42,310 bases of DNA from Latescibacteria bacterium UBA6620 (GTDB lineage Bacteria > Latescibacterota > UBA2968), in assembly GCA_002433075.1 (NCBI GenBank), contig DJHM01000043.1, positions 1 to 42,310 of the forward strand, read 5' to 3'. The notes beneath the pieces were generated by a model that saw only the letters and a list, made by a program, of their open reading frames with translations, had not been told where the DNA came from and searched no databases. This document shows, in pieces, positions 16,097 through 23,734 of the stretch. Numbering within the stretch: position 1 is the first letter of the stretch; each line of letters opens with the position of its first letter. The position numbers were made by a program, and so were the translations under genes.

Positions 16097-16738
16097 TCAG
16101 ACGCTCACCTGGGTAGGCTGATAGTAGCGTGTCCCGGCAGGCGGAACGTGGACCTGTTCGAGCAGGGCTTCAAAATCCTCGGGACGGTTGACGAAATCCA
16201 CCTGCGACACATTCACGACCAGGAGGGGTGAAAGCCGGTAGTGAAAGAAAAATCGAGTATAGGCCTCGCTCAGACGCTCCAGATACGTCTCGGTGATCGC
16301 CCGTTCGTAGCCGCGCCCACGCGTCCTGATCCTTCGCGCCAGATTCTCGACCGTATCCTGGAGAAAGATAACCAGATCGGGGCGGGGTATCCGATCGTCA
16401 AGCGTCTCGGCCAGCCGCTCGTAGAGCGCTAGTTCCGCTTCCCCAAGCGTCACGTGAGCGTAGATCCCGTCACGTCCGAACAAACAGGTCGATACAACCT
16501 GGGATCGGAACAGATCCAGCTGATGAAGACTCTGCAGTTGTCGGTAGCGATTGAGGAGGTAGAAGACCTGGGTCTGGAAGCCGAAGCGGTCCGGATCCTC
16601 GTAGAACAGGGGAAGGAAAGGGTTGTCGTCGGGTTCCTCGACCTCGAGACGGGCCCCCATACGGGTGGCCAGCATCTCCGCCAAATGGCCCTTTCCGACT
16701 CCTGTGACCCCTTCGACAACGACGTAGCGAACGGACAA
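16097..16738 (-). CDS. Deoxynucleoside kinase family protein with altered Walker A
   Basis: A 213-residue member of the dNK/deoxyguanosine kinase family (salvage of deoxynucleosides to their 5'-monophosphates) of the type often found beside folK in FCB bacteria. Recognisable segments include VEEPDDNPFLPLFYEDP, FQTQVFYLLNRYRQ, the lid-type RIRTRGRGYER and SPLLVVNVSQVDFVN. The P-loop reads GVTGVGKGHLA: the Ser/Thr after the lysine, which normally contacts Mg2+, is Gly. That may lower activity or indicate a specialised variant. TTG start behind AAGGGTGG; it lies 13 bp after folK. Confidence 0.88.
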   Translation of the reverse strand: MSVRYVVVEGVTGVGKGHLAEMLATRMGARLEVEEPDDNPFLPLFYEDPDRFGFQTQVFYLLNRYRQLQSLHQLDLFRSQVVSTCLFGRDGIYAHVTLGEAELALYERLAETLDDRIPRPDLVIFLQDTVENLARRIRTRGRGYERAITETYLERLSEAYTRFFFHYRLSPLLVVNVSQVDFVNRPEDFEALLEQVHVPPAGTRYYQPTQVSV

Positions 16739-16751
16739 CGGCCACCCTTCC

Positions 16752-17264
16752 CTATTTGGCTTCGACGAGGACGATCCCGTGGACCGGTCGCATCGAGGAA
16801 TCGTCGACCGTGGTCAGCAGATCGGCGACGGTGCACTTCGCAGTCGGATGAACCAGGTGAGGATTCAGATCACAGATCGGCTTCAGCACGAAAGCACGTT
16901 CGTGAGCAAGGGGGTGCGGCACGGTAAGACCCGGCTCCTGAATGACTTCGTCGCCGAAAAATAGAATATCGAGGTCCAGCGTCCGGGGGCCCCATTTCTC
17001 ACTCCGTACCCGACCGAAAGTAAGCTCTGTTGTCAGAAACACGTCCAACAGGCCACGAGCATCGAGTGAGGTTCTGAGTTCGAGGACCGTGTTCAGAAAG
17101 GGAGGTTGGTCCTGAGGACCGACAGGCGGATTCGAATAGACGGGGGACGCCCTTGTAACCTCGATCCCCTCCTCGGCGCCTAGTAGAACGACCGCCTGTT
17201 TGAGGGTGGCTGTGGAATCACCCAGGTTGCTACCTGCTGCCGCGTAAACCAGATGACTCACCAC
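16752..17264 (-). CDS. folK: 6-hydroxymethyl-7,8-dihydropterin pyrophosphokinase
   Basis: Transfers pyrophosphate from ATP to hydroxymethyl-dihydropterin in folate synthesis. The 170-residue protein has AAGSNLGDS, SPVYSNPPVGPQDQPPFLN and the HPPK signature RSEKWGPRTLDLDILFFGD with HPLAHERAFVL. Two GTG codons in tandem (17264 and 17261) can serve as start; the gene overlaps the end of folB. It sits between folB and a deoxynucleoside kinase. Confidence 0.96.
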   Translation of the reverse strand: MVSHLVYAAAGSNLGDSTATLKQAVVLLGAEEGIEVTRASPVYSNPPVGPQDQPPFLNTVLELRTSLDARGLLDVFLTTELTFGRVRSEKWGPRTLDLDILFFGDEVIQEPGLTVPHPLAHERAFVLKPICDLNPHLVHPTAKCTVADLLTTVDDSSMRPVHGIVLVEAK

Positions 17265-17638
17265 GATCGCCTGACCTCGACTTCAACGCCATCAAACTGG
17301 CCTGAGACCGGCGGGTCGGGCTTGCGTACCCGGATCACCACATTCAACGCTGAAAACTCACTGACAATGGCCGTTGCGATTCGATCGGCCAGAGATTCTA
17401 CCAGCCCGAAGCGTTCCTTCGTAACGATCTCCTCAACCAGGGTGTAGACCCTGGGGTAGTCGACGATGCCTTCGACACCCTCCAGATTCGGGTCGGCCCC
17501 CAGATCCTGCAAGCCCTCGAAGTTGGATTCGAGGTCGACATCGACTTCGAATCGTTGACCCAAACGGGTTTCCTCGGGAAACAACCCGTGATAGCCGTAG
17601 AATCGCATGTTCCGGATGCGGAGCCAATCACCGCTCAT
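17258..17638 (-). CDS. folB: Dihydroneopterin aldolase
   Basis: Splits 7,8-dihydroneopterin to hydroxymethyl-dihydropterin and glycolaldehyde, feeding FolK. The 126-residue protein (usual length about 120) has IRNMRFYGYHGLFPEE, LGQRFEVDVDL, the IVDYPRVYTLVEEIV helix with ESLADRIA, and VRVRKPDPPVSG-like strand residues near the C-terminus. The ATG at 17638 was chosen over an upstream in-frame start at 17740 because it has AGG 9 nt upstream and matches the family N-terminus. It overlaps folK by 7 bp. Confidence 0.93.
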   Translation of the reverse strand: MSGDWLRIRNMRFYGYHGLFPEETRLGQRFEVDVDLESNFEGLQDLGADPNLEGVEGIVDYPRVYTLVEEIVTKERFGLVESLADRIATAIVSEFSALNVVIRVRKPDPPVSGQFDGVEVEVRRSW

Positions 17639-17736
17639 GGGGGGCAACCTGCCTTCCAAAATCGAAACCCTCGGACTCATCGAATCCGCAGTCCGAATAT
17701 TTCTGTCCCCTGTAGCCGAGTCAAGGACAAAGCCGT

Positions 17737-18771
17737 TCACGGAATGAACGGAAGAGCAGTGACCGTCGCTTCATCCCCGTTCTGGAGGCGAAGCGTTGTG
17801 CCAGGAGTCTCGCTCCCCCTTCTGACGGACGCCAGCGCAATCATCCCGCCCATTCTGGGCGATTCAACCCAGGATTTCACATCCCCCACTACCTTCTCCC
17901 CATCCAGAATCTGATCTCCTGATTCGGGCGGATTGTCCCTGCCGATCGCAAGGCCCACCAGGTATCGTCGCGGCTTCCCCAGGTTGTGCATCTTGGCGAG
18001 GGTTTCCTGTCCGATGAAACATCCCTTGGTGAAGGAAACGGTGTCCTCCAGTCCCGCTTCGAGCGGAACCACTCGCGTGTCGACATCCACCCCGTAGCGC
18101 GGGTGGCCCCGTTCGATCCGTCGTCGCTCGGCGGCCTCAAGACCGGCCGGTCTCGCCCCCTTTTCGACCAACCCCGTCCACGCGTCAACCGCCTTATCGG
18201 CCGGAATCCACAGATCATACCCTACGTCAGCTGCGTAGATCCGCTTAACCACCCACCCCCCGCCGGGAACGTCGACCGAGTCGTATACGTCTTCGGGTAG
18301 ATCGGTACCAAGATCCGACAGCACACCGGGCGACTGTGGCCCCTGGACACCCATAATACACCACGCTTCGGTCACATCTTCGATCGTCACATCATCGGCG
18401 ATCAGGAACTGATCGAGGAAAGTGAACACATCAGCCTGTAACCCAGGCTCGGTTTCCACGAAGAAGACGTCGCCCCGACTGTAGAGATGCATATCCGCCT
18501 GGGTGCGGCCCTGAGGATCGGTCAGGGCCGTGTGATTGCCCTCACCAGGCCCCAGCGTTTCGACCGTGTTCGTCAGCATTCCGTGAAGAAAGCGTGCGCG
18601 ATCTCCACCCTCGATCCGGAGCTTTCCCCGGTCGCTTCGGTCGATCAGTCCGGCCGAAGCGATCAATGATTCGTATTCGGCGTCAGCATCACCATAATGG
18701 CGGATGCCCTCACCCTCAGTCTCGACGGACCCCAAAGCGGCTTGGGCATCGCGCAACGCTGTTCTGCTCAA
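17737..18771 (-). CDS. ygfZ: Folate-binding YgfZ/GcvT-like protein
   Basis: Tetrahydrofolate-dependent helper for maintaining Fe-S enzymes such as MiaB. The protein resembles the GcvT aminomethyltransferase fold and contains the YgfZ signature KGCFIGQET with its conserved cysteine, plus RGKLRIEGGDRARFLHGMLTN-type N-terminal residues. The frame is open up to a GTG at 18846, but a near-consensus promoter at 18803-18830 lies inside that extension. A TTG at 18771 with AGGAGG 5 nt upstream gives a normal 344-residue protein starting SRTALRDAQAALG. It heads the folB-folK-dNK-panBC cluster. Confidence 0.9.
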   Translation of the reverse strand: MSRTALRDAQAALGSVETEGEGIRHYGDADAEYESLIASAGLIDRSDRGKLRIEGGDRARFLHGMLTNTVETLGPGEGNHTALTDPQGRTQADMHLYSRGDVFFVETEPGLQADVFTFLDQFLIADDVTIEDVTEAWCIMGVQGPQSPGVLSDLGTDLPEDVYDSVDVPGGGWVVKRIYAADVGYDLWIPADKAVDAWTGLVEKGARPAGLEAAERRRIERGHPRYGVDVDTRVVPLEAGLEDTVSFTKGCFIGQETLAKMHNLGKPRRYLVGLAIGRDNPPESGDQILDGEKVVGDVKSWVESPRMGGMIALASVRRGSETPGTTLRLQNGDEATVTALPFIP

Positions 18772-18802
18772 AGGCTCCTCCTCCAGTTGGCATTCGTTGA
18801 CT

Positions 18803-18830
18803 ATTGTAGCCACCTCAGAGTGGGTGTCAA
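18803..18830 (-). promoter_or_regulatory. Strong sigma-70-type promoter of ygfZ and the folate/pantothenate cluster
   Basis: Minus-strand TTGACA, 16-nt spacer, TACAAT. Transcription would start near 18796, about 25 nt before the TTG start chosen for ygfZ. Confidence 0.8.
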
Positions 18831-18915
18831 GGAGAGCGGCCAGCACGGTCTTGCTCTTAGATTGCAGCCGCTTACTTTACTATTCACGCAACTCACACTC
18901 TGCAGGAGGAGAACC

Positions 18916-19884
18916 GTGAAGGCCATACGTGTCCACGAACAGGGCGGTCCCGAAAACCTCGCGTTGGACGACCTGCCCGTCCCGGAGCCAGCGAAGGACG
19001 ACCTGTTGATCAGGATCGACGCTGCGGGCTTGAACTACATCGACACCTATCACCGGTCGGGCCTCTACCCACTCGATTTTCCGATCACACTGGGTCTGGA
19101 GGGAGGCGGCACCGTGGAGAAGGTGGGCGACGATGTCAACGGATTTGAGGCGGGCGATCGCGTCGGGTGGGGCACCTGCCAGGGATCCTATGCTGAATAT
19201 ATCGCCGCCCCAGCGGCCAAAGTCGTCAAGCTTCCCGAGGACGTAACGACCGAGCAGGCAGCGGCCGTCATGCTCCAGGGGATGACCGTCCACTACCTCA
19301 CGCACAGTACTTACCTCCTCGAGGCGGGAAAGACCGCGCTGGTTCACGCCGCGGCGGGTGGCGTCGGCCTCCTGATGGTCCAGGTGGCTAAAAAGCTGGG
19401 CGCCACGGTGATCGGTACCGCGGGTACGGCCGAAAAAGCCGAACTGGCGAAGGCAGCGGGTGCGGACGAGGTGATCCTCTACACCGAGCAGGATTTCGAG
19501 GCGGAAACCCGTCGATTGACCGAAGGGGCAGGTGTCGATGTCGCTTACGACTCCGTGGGCAAAGCTACCTGGGAAGGATCCATGAACAGTCTGAAGCCAC
19601 GCGGCTACCTAGTCCTGTTCGGAAACGCCAGCGGTCCTGTGCCTCCAATCGACCCGCTCATACTGACGCAGAAAGGCTCTTTGTTCCTGACCCGCCCTAA
19701 TCTGATGGGCTATACCCTGACCCGCGACGAACTAGACCAACGAGCAGGAGACATCCTGCGATGGGTGGGTGACGGCTCCCTCGATCTGCGGATCGATCGG
19801 CGTGTCCAGCTGGCCGAGGCTGCGGATGCCCACCGTGCCCTCGAGTCCAGGGACACCAAAGGGAAGGTGTTGATTGTGCCCTGA
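18916..19884 (+). CDS. NADPH:quinone oxidoreductase (zeta-crystallin / QOR type)
   Basis: Medium-chain dehydrogenase-fold reductase of quinones without zinc. The 322-residue protein starts MKAIRVHEQGGPENL, has LNYIDTYHRSGLYP with LGLEGGGTVEKVG, the nucleotide-binding AAAGGVGLLMVQVAKKLGA and YDSVGKATWEGS, and ends GKVLIVP, all typical of QorA. No structural- or catalytic-zinc cysteines are present. The GTG start is fixed by CAGGAGGAG just upstream. It is divergent from ygfZ and is a single-gene transcript closed by a strong terminator. Confidence 0.93.
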   Translation: MKAIRVHEQGGPENLALDDLPVPEPAKDDLLIRIDAAGLNYIDTYHRSGLYPLDFPITLGLEGGGTVEKVGDDVNGFEAGDRVGWGTCQGSYAEYIAAPAAKVVKLPEDVTTEQAAAVMLQGMTVHYLTHSTYLLEAGKTALVHAAAGGVGLLMVQVAKKLGATVIGTAGTAEKAELAKAAGADEVILYTEQDFEAETRRLTEGAGVDVAYDSVGKATWEGSMNSLKPRGYLVLFGNASGPVPPIDPLILTQKGSLFLTRPNLMGYTLTRDELDQRAGDILRWVGDGSLDLRIDRRVQLAEAADAHRALESRDTKGKVLIVP

Positions 19885-19914
19885 CGACCAGCTTGCACGT
19901 AGATCATCTTATAA

Positions 19915-19948
19915 GGGCGCGCTTCCGAGAAGCGCGCCCTGTTTCTTT
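19915..19948 (+). terminator. Rho-independent terminator after the quinone oxidoreductase
   Basis: Perfect 11-bp stem GGGCGCGCTTC/GAAGCGCGCCC with a CGA loop, followed by TGTTTCTTT. Confidence 0.9.
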
Positions 19949-20025
19949 AACCAAATAAAAATCAACATTTTGAGAACGAAAAAAACGAACCCCGAATAAA
20001 AAAGTCACAAAAATCGAGAAACCCG

Positions 20026-20054
20026 CTAAAGGTCGGTCAACCGCCTGCCGATAC
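20026..20054 (+). promoter_or_regulatory. Sigma-28 (FliA/SigD)-like promoter
   Basis: CTAAAG at 20026-20031 and GCCGATAC at 20047-20054 match the flagellar sigma consensus TAAA-N15/16-GCCGATAA with a 16-nt gap after TAAA. No matching TTGACA/TATAAT pair was seen here. It points at the leader and the small proteins starting at 20358. No flagellar gene has been recognised in the window, so the assignment rests on the motif alone. Confidence 0.6.
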
Positions 20055-20173
20055 ACTAAGAGAAGGGGCGACTCACCCACCCCACCGGGTTGACCCTTCA
20101 ATGCCGAATTCACGGTTCCGACGGGGGTCGGGACGCAAGACAGCAGCTCCCCACAGCTTTGGGTCATCAATCG
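20055..20173 (+). other. First part of a long untranslated leader
   Basis: Between the sigma-28-like promoter and the first mini-ORF. It contains a CCGAC/GTCGG hairpin (about 20119-20132) followed by GGACGCAAG, faintly like the GGGACGCAAAGCC of c-di-GMP-I riboswitches, but the other conserved parts are missing. A 31-codon frame from an ATG at 20101 has no SD and no recognisable sequence. Confidence 0.3.
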
Positions 20174-20347
20174 ATGGATCAGAATCGAGTGTCTGAATTG
20201 CAAACTGTCATCAGCCGCCAGCTTTCTCGTCTCACCGGATAGGAGGTCACCATCACCGATCTGGAGGCCATCTACTTCGCCTTTGTGCTCTGGGAAGACC
20301 GGGCCCCGCAACTGTCGGGCCTGATCACAGCCGACAGCCGGGTATGA
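20174..20347 (+). other. Amber-interrupted mini-ORF (58 codons), status uncertain
   Basis: From the ATG at 20174 the frame reads MDQNRVSELQTVISRQLSRL and two more residues, then TAG at 20240, then continues open as EVTITDLEAIYFAFVLWEDR and onward to TGA at 20345. The residue choice on both sides is protein-like. AGGAGG lies directly after the TAG, five bases before an AUC codon at 20252, where a second reading frame of about 31 residues could begin. Options: a disrupted small gene, two coupled tiny genes with a non-canonical start, or chance. No family recognised. Confidence 0.35.
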
Positions 20348-20357
20348 AAGGTTGGTT

Positions 20358-20633
20358 ATGCCAGCAGAGATAAATAACTCGGCCATTTCCGCTCCTTCCC
20401 TCACGCCCCGATCCGTCCCCCAGGGACAATCGGAACTGAGATCGCGCGAAAACAATGCCGAAGCGAACACGCAGAATCCTCAGGCCGTTCTGACCAGCCG
20501 TAGTGAGGACGCAGTCAGGGCGCCGGACCCGGGCACAAGCGGGCAGGGTGCCGAGAATCAGCTCCAGCAGAATCCCCGATCTCCGGACAACGGTGGAATT
20601 GGAGTCGGTGGCGCAGTAGACGTAACCATCTAG
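20358..20633 (+). CDS. Small low-complexity hypothetical protein (91 aa)
   Basis: I recognise no family. The protein is hydrophilic and rich in Asn, Gln, Ser, Pro and Gly, has no cysteine, signal peptide or membrane segment, and ends with a short hydrophobic GGAVDVTI tail. The ATG has AAGG upstream; a TTG two codons earlier is also possible. It is the first full reading frame after the sigma-28-like promoter and precedes a similarly disordered 317-residue protein, so the two probably belong together. A motility or export-related role would fit the promoter but is inference. Confidence 0.55.
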   Translation: MPAEINNSAISAPSLTPRSVPQGQSELRSRENNAEANTQNPQAVLTSRSEDAVRAPDPGTSGQGAENQLQQNPRSPDNGGIGVGGAVDVTI

Positions 20634-20708
20634 TCATCATTTCTGCGCGACGGATCGTTCATCGCGGCGTACCTCCTGGTCAGAGGTCCGGAGCGATTCG
20701 AAGCGACG

Positions 20709-20735
20709 CAATCGGAAGGAATGGGTCACCGATTG
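20709..20735 (+). repeat. Inverted repeat between the two low-complexity genes
   Basis: CAATCGG and CCGATTG form a 7-bp stem with a 13-nt loop; no T-run follows. It could be an operator or an RNA hairpin. Confidence 0.3.
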
Positions 20736-20782
20736 CGGAAACCTCAGTCGAAGAGATTGATCACGTTTGGTAGGGTAGTAAT

Positions 20783-21736
20783 ATGCCGATCTTTGTATCG
20801 CGATTTTCTCCTGAACGGTCGCTCCTCGGTAACTTCTTCACCTCTCGCGCCCCGGCTACGGAGGCGTCAGAGGAACCGGAGAACGGGAGGACGACTGTCC
20901 GCAACACCAACTCCGCACAGGGTCTGGATCGGGCTCCGTCACAGCAGAACCGAACAACGACGGAAGCCGCCCGGCCGGCACCCGAGCCCACGGCTCCCGA
21001 AGGGGACGCCAGTTCACAAGACATCGGTACTGATTCGATCACGCTGTTGGATCAACTGCGTCTGCGACGTAGTGCGACCAGTCTGGTTCGCGAGGACCGC
21101 GGTTCAGCCGAACCTGTTCAGGATCCGCCCTCTGCGGATGTTGCGCAAGGGAACGTCGGCCCCCTTGCCGAACGGCTGACAGCCCTGGTCGAAGAGATTA
21201 CGGCCGATGATCCACAGGAAGTAGAAACTACCGCTGACACCCCAACGGACCTGATAGAGTCGGTTTCGGTAGAGAACCAGCAGGCCAACGAGGCCGCGGC
21301 AACAGAGCGCCTCGAAGTCCTCATCGACGCACTGCAGACCGGTGAGGCAGCCGACGCTGGTGCCGCCGCATTCCAACCGCCACCGACACCTGCAGCACCC
21401 CCCGCACTCGAAACCCGCGAGGAGCAGGAACGACCGCTGCGTGAGGACCTTCAGACGATCGCAACCGGGCTTCGTCAGGATGCGGCAATCGAAGGCCAGC
21501 GAGCGGCCGAGCAGACGGCACGAACAGCCGCTGCGGCAACCGACCGCAATCAGCGAACGGAAGTTCGGGAGAACCAGCGCGAGATTCAGTCTCTACAGAC
21601 CGATCGCAGGCAGGCACAGCAGGATGCGCAACGTGCCGACCAGGCGATCCGTCAGCTGCAAACACGCAACAACCGCATCCAGTCGAGTGCGTCGCAACCC
21701 AACGCGGGGAATACGCTCGACCTGCTCGCGGAGTAA
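20783..21736 (+). CDS. Disordered, Gln/Ala-rich coiled-coil hypothetical protein (317 aa)
   Basis: Unrecognised family. Residues about 1-20 (MPIFVSRFSPERSLLGNFFT) form an amphipathic start, about 20-110 and 120-210 are acidic, Pro/Ala/Glu/Thr-rich and probably unfolded, and about 210-305 is a Gln/Arg/Ala-rich helix likely to form a coiled coil (RQDAAIEGQRAAEQTARTAA and following). It ends with a short hydrophobic LDLLAE tail. No cysteine, no transmembrane segment and no cleavable signal. The ATG has only a weak GG-rich SD. It follows the 91-residue protein and may share its sigma-28-like promoter. Confidence 0.6.
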   Translation: MPIFVSRFSPERSLLGNFFTSRAPATEASEEPENGRTTVRNTNSAQGLDRAPSQQNRTTTEAARPAPEPTAPEGDASSQDIGTDSITLLDQLRLRRSATSLVREDRGSAEPVQDPPSADVAQGNVGPLAERLTALVEEITADDPQEVETTADTPTDLIESVSVENQQANEAAATERLEVLIDALQTGEAADAGAAAFQPPPTPAAPPALETREEQERPLREDLQTIATGLRQDAAIEGQRAAEQTARTAAAATDRNQRTEVRENQREIQSLQTDRRQAQQDAQRADQAIRQLQTRNNRIQSSASQPNAGNTLDLLAE

Positions 21737-21747
21737 CCACCGGGATT

Positions 21748-21778
21748 GAGCCTGGACCCGGGCCTGAAAACCAGGCTC
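21748..21778 (+). terminator. Hairpin after the coiled-coil gene
   Basis: GAGCCTGG/CCAGGCTC forms an 8-bp stem starting 12 bp after the stop codon. No T-run, so termination is plausible but not certain. Confidence 0.4.
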
Positions 21779-22003
21779 ACGACGATGCGTTCATCGGAGT
21801 AGCGCTTCGTCAAAAGCACCTCGCCTCACATAGAGCGGTGGTACCGACTGGTCAGTCCCCCTTTCTCTCGGCGACCCCGAGGGGAAGGAGGGGGTTATTC
21901 CGGTCGGCAGGTACCTCTCAACGACTTCTTCGTCTATAAAGCGCTTGCTACCGATTTGGCCTTCCCCTATCATCTTCGCGACAGGCAGATGCTGGTCTCA
22001 TGA

Positions 22004-22303
22004 ATGGATCCAGTCGTGCAAGATATCGCCGATCACCTCAAAGTGCTGGCCGACCCGGCCAGGCTCCGCATCCTCAAGGAGCTGATGGTCGTCAAAGCCG
22101 AGAAGAACGTCTGCGTTCGCGATCTTGCGGAACGACTCGAAATCTCACAACCCAACGTGTCGCATCACCTCAAGGTGCTAAAGTCGGCGGGCTTCATCTC
22201 CTGCAAGAAGCCTTGCCACGAAGATCAACGATACGCCTATTACTCCGTCGATCGAGCCAAGATCGAGGGACTCTTTTCGAACGTCATTGAATCCATCTCC
22301 TGA
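22004..22303 (+). CDS. ArsR/SmtB-family winged-helix regulator
   Basis: A 99-residue DNA-binding regulator: LKVLADPARLRILKEL, then the recognition part RDLAERLEISQPNVSHHLKVLKSAGFI and a short wing ending YAYYSVDRAKIEGL. Cys at position 37 (KNVCVRDLAE) falls where ArsR-type sensors carry the first cysteine of ELCVCDL, and CKKPCHE in the wing supplies more thiols, so metal(loid) or redox sensing is possible but not proven. The ATG has no clear SD. No metal-resistance gene is adjacent; it is convergent with the polyferredoxin operon. Confidence 0.9.
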   Translation: MDPVVQDIADHLKVLADPARLRILKELMVVKAEKNVCVRDLAERLEISQPNVSHHLKVLKSAGFISCKKPCHEDQRYAYYSVDRAKIEGLFSNVIESIS

Positions 22304-22312
22304 GAAATAGAT

Positions 22313-22372
22313 AGAGGTCAGGAGTCGAAGTCCGGAGAAGCGTTCCACCCGGAGTTCCAATCCCTGACCTCT
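22313..22372. terminator. Bidirectional terminator hairpin
   Basis: AGAGGTCAGG (22313-22322) pairs perfectly with CCTGACCTCT (22363-22372); the loop contains a second TCCGG/CCGGA stem. It lies between the convergent regulator and polyferredoxin genes. T-richness is modest on both strands. Confidence 0.6.
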
Positions 22373-22380
22373 TGCTGTCT

Positions 22381-22947
22381 CTACCCCTCCGGTTCTACAA
22401 CGATCGCGCGGGGCCGCGTGGGACACGCGTGCTCGCAGACCCCGCACCCCACACATCCGTCTCCCACAACGATCCTGTCACGCTCGATCGTAAGGGCGCT
22501 GGCCCCGATCGGACAGAGATCGACACACGTCGTGCATTCCACGTTGTGGGTCCGTTCGCACTGGTCCCAGTCGACGCGCGCGACGCCCATCCGAATCGCA
22601 TCCCTGGTCAGCAGGGTAAGCGCCCCAGTGGGGCAAGCAGGCATACACGCCAGATCGTCGCACACCACGCACGGCTGATGGTCCGCCCGAATCATCGGCG
22701 TCGATGCAGTCAACCCATCAGAGGATCGATCGGGAAAGATCGCGTTCGCCGGACACGCCTCCACGCACGCGTGACACTTCGAGCACAGCTCGAGGAAATC
22801 GGATCCCGCCCCGGGTGGTCGCAGAAACCGAAGCGGACGCGTCTGGCGATCGAGTTTCTCCTCAACGAACTCGGCTGCCGGCACGACGTAGCGATTTACG
22901 ACCTCACGAAAGAAGCCGCGTCTTCCGGGGCGTTCACGTTCACTCAA
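22381..22947 (-). CDS. Polyferredoxin with four [4Fe-4S] motifs (NapG/MauM-like)
   Basis: A 188-residue electron carrier. Cysteine sets are CSKCHACVEACP, CVVCDDLACMPACP, CERTHNVECTTCVDLCP and CVGCGVCEHACP, the NapG/MauM arrangement; the long spacing in the second and third sets is typical of that group. The N-terminus is basic (RERPGRRGFFREVVNRYV) but lacks a clear twin-arginine signal with a hydrophobic core, so it is probably cytoplasmic. TTG start with GGAGG 7 nt upstream. It is the last gene of an M42 peptidase, Rid-like, polyferredoxin operon; its redox partner is unknown. Confidence 0.88.
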   Translation of the reverse strand: MSERERPGRRGFFREVVNRYVVPAAEFVEEKLDRQTRPLRFLRPPGAGSDFLELCSKCHACVEACPANAIFPDRSSDGLTASTPMIRADHQPCVVCDDLACMPACPTGALTLLTRDAIRMGVARVDWDQCERTHNVECTTCVDLCPIGASALTIERDRIVVGDGCVGCGVCEHACPTRPRAIVVEPEG

Positions 22948-22972
22948 GACCCATCCTCCGGGCTCTTCCGGC

Positions 22973-23734
22973 TCAGTCCGTCAGCTGCCGCGCGACGCAC
23001 CGCAGATCCATCTCGAACTCGATGTCGACCACGGGTGGCCGAGAAGGAATCTGCATGACCCCGAACCTCGAGGCCGCTCCCATTCTGGGCAGCAGATCCG
23101 GCATCACCGTTCGGTCGATCGGGTGAATCGTGTAGACGTTCGTCTCTTTCACATCGTCCCACACGAAGCCCAGGCCTTCCAGCCTATTCGCCATCAGATC
23201 GATCACGTAGGCGGCCTTTTCTCCAATCGCCTCTTCGCTCGTCTCGCCACAACGCACGATCGTCTCATTCGTGATCTCCGGCGCTGTCACTTCTCCCCCG
23301 CCCGATACCACAAACGATGGGTTCGTATCGGCACCCTCTACCGCACAGGAAAAAGCGTGCATCGCCTGCTCCTCAGGCGGCAGGATGGACGGCGCCACGT
23401 TCGTCCGGGCGACCGGGTTTCGATCCTCATCGAAGATGCCCCACGATCGAAGTACCTCACAGTAGGTCTCATTGTATGAAGTAAAGCCTTCGCCGGAGTA
23501 CGGGGATGGGCATCGAAGTTCAATCGCACAGAGTGCCACACGGGGCTCGTTCCGATCGCCCAACCAGGCATCAATCCTCTCGAAGCCTTCCCGCCATGGG
23601 ATGGGATTCTCGAATTGGACACGATCGATTCGGTATCCCGATTCGGCCGCGACACCACTGCTGTATGGCGGACCTCCCCGCAGGTACCGATATCGTCCAC
23701 TCGGGTGCACGCGTAGGTTGGGTCTTGAACTCAT
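22973..23734 (-). CDS. Rid-superfamily-like protein (CnbZ / 2-aminomuconate deaminase type)
   Basis: The 253-residue protein resembles the larger Rid-related deaminases annotated as 2-amino-5-chloromuconate deaminase (CnbZ). Signs are the N-terminal HPSGRYRYLRGGPPYSSG, the middle CAIELRCPSPYSGEGF and the C-terminal IPSRPPVVDIEFEMDLRC. Substrate here is unknown; removal of reactive enamines is the general Rid role. The ATG at 23734 lies in an ATGA overlap with the M42 peptidase stop and has GGAGGAG upstream, which fixes the start despite a longer open frame. Confidence 0.75.
   Translation of the reverse strand: MSSRPNLRVHPSGRYRYLRGGPPYSSGVAAESGYRIDRVQFENPIPWREGFERIDAWLGDRNEPRVALCAIELRCPSPYSGEGFTSYNETYCEVLRSWGIFDEDRNPVARTNVAPSILPPEEQAMHAFSCAVEGADTNPSFVVSGGGEVTAPEITNETIVRCGETSEEAIGEKAAYVIDLMANRLEGLGFVWDDVKETNVYTIHPIDRTVMPDLLPRMGAASRFGVMQIPSRPPVVDIEFEMDLRCVARQLTD

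Noticed and set aside
20100..20345. Possible c-di-GMP-I riboswitch (hairpin plus GGACGCAAG; CGGGCCTGA with GACAGCCGGGT further on)
   Set aside because: The conserved pieces are split over more than 200 nt, the CACGCA and GCAAACC blocks are missing, and the second part overlaps a protein-like frame. A covariance-model search would settle it.
19904..20470. 188-residue minus-strand reading frame
   Set aside because: It runs through the perfect terminator hairpin and the sigma-28-like promoter and has no recognisable sequence.
21830..21870. GGTGGTACCGAC, similar to the T-box antiterminator motif AGGGTGGNACCGCG
   Set aside because: No stem I or specifier loop fits in the short upstream stretch and the following gene is an ArsR-type regulator, not a tRNA-linked amino-acid gene. 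The GGTACC pairs simply belong to a local inverted repeat.
21791..21973. 60-residue minus-strand reading frame ending PPLYVRRGAFDEALLR
   Set aside because: No SD and no family recognised; it overlaps an inverted repeat. Too little to call a gene.
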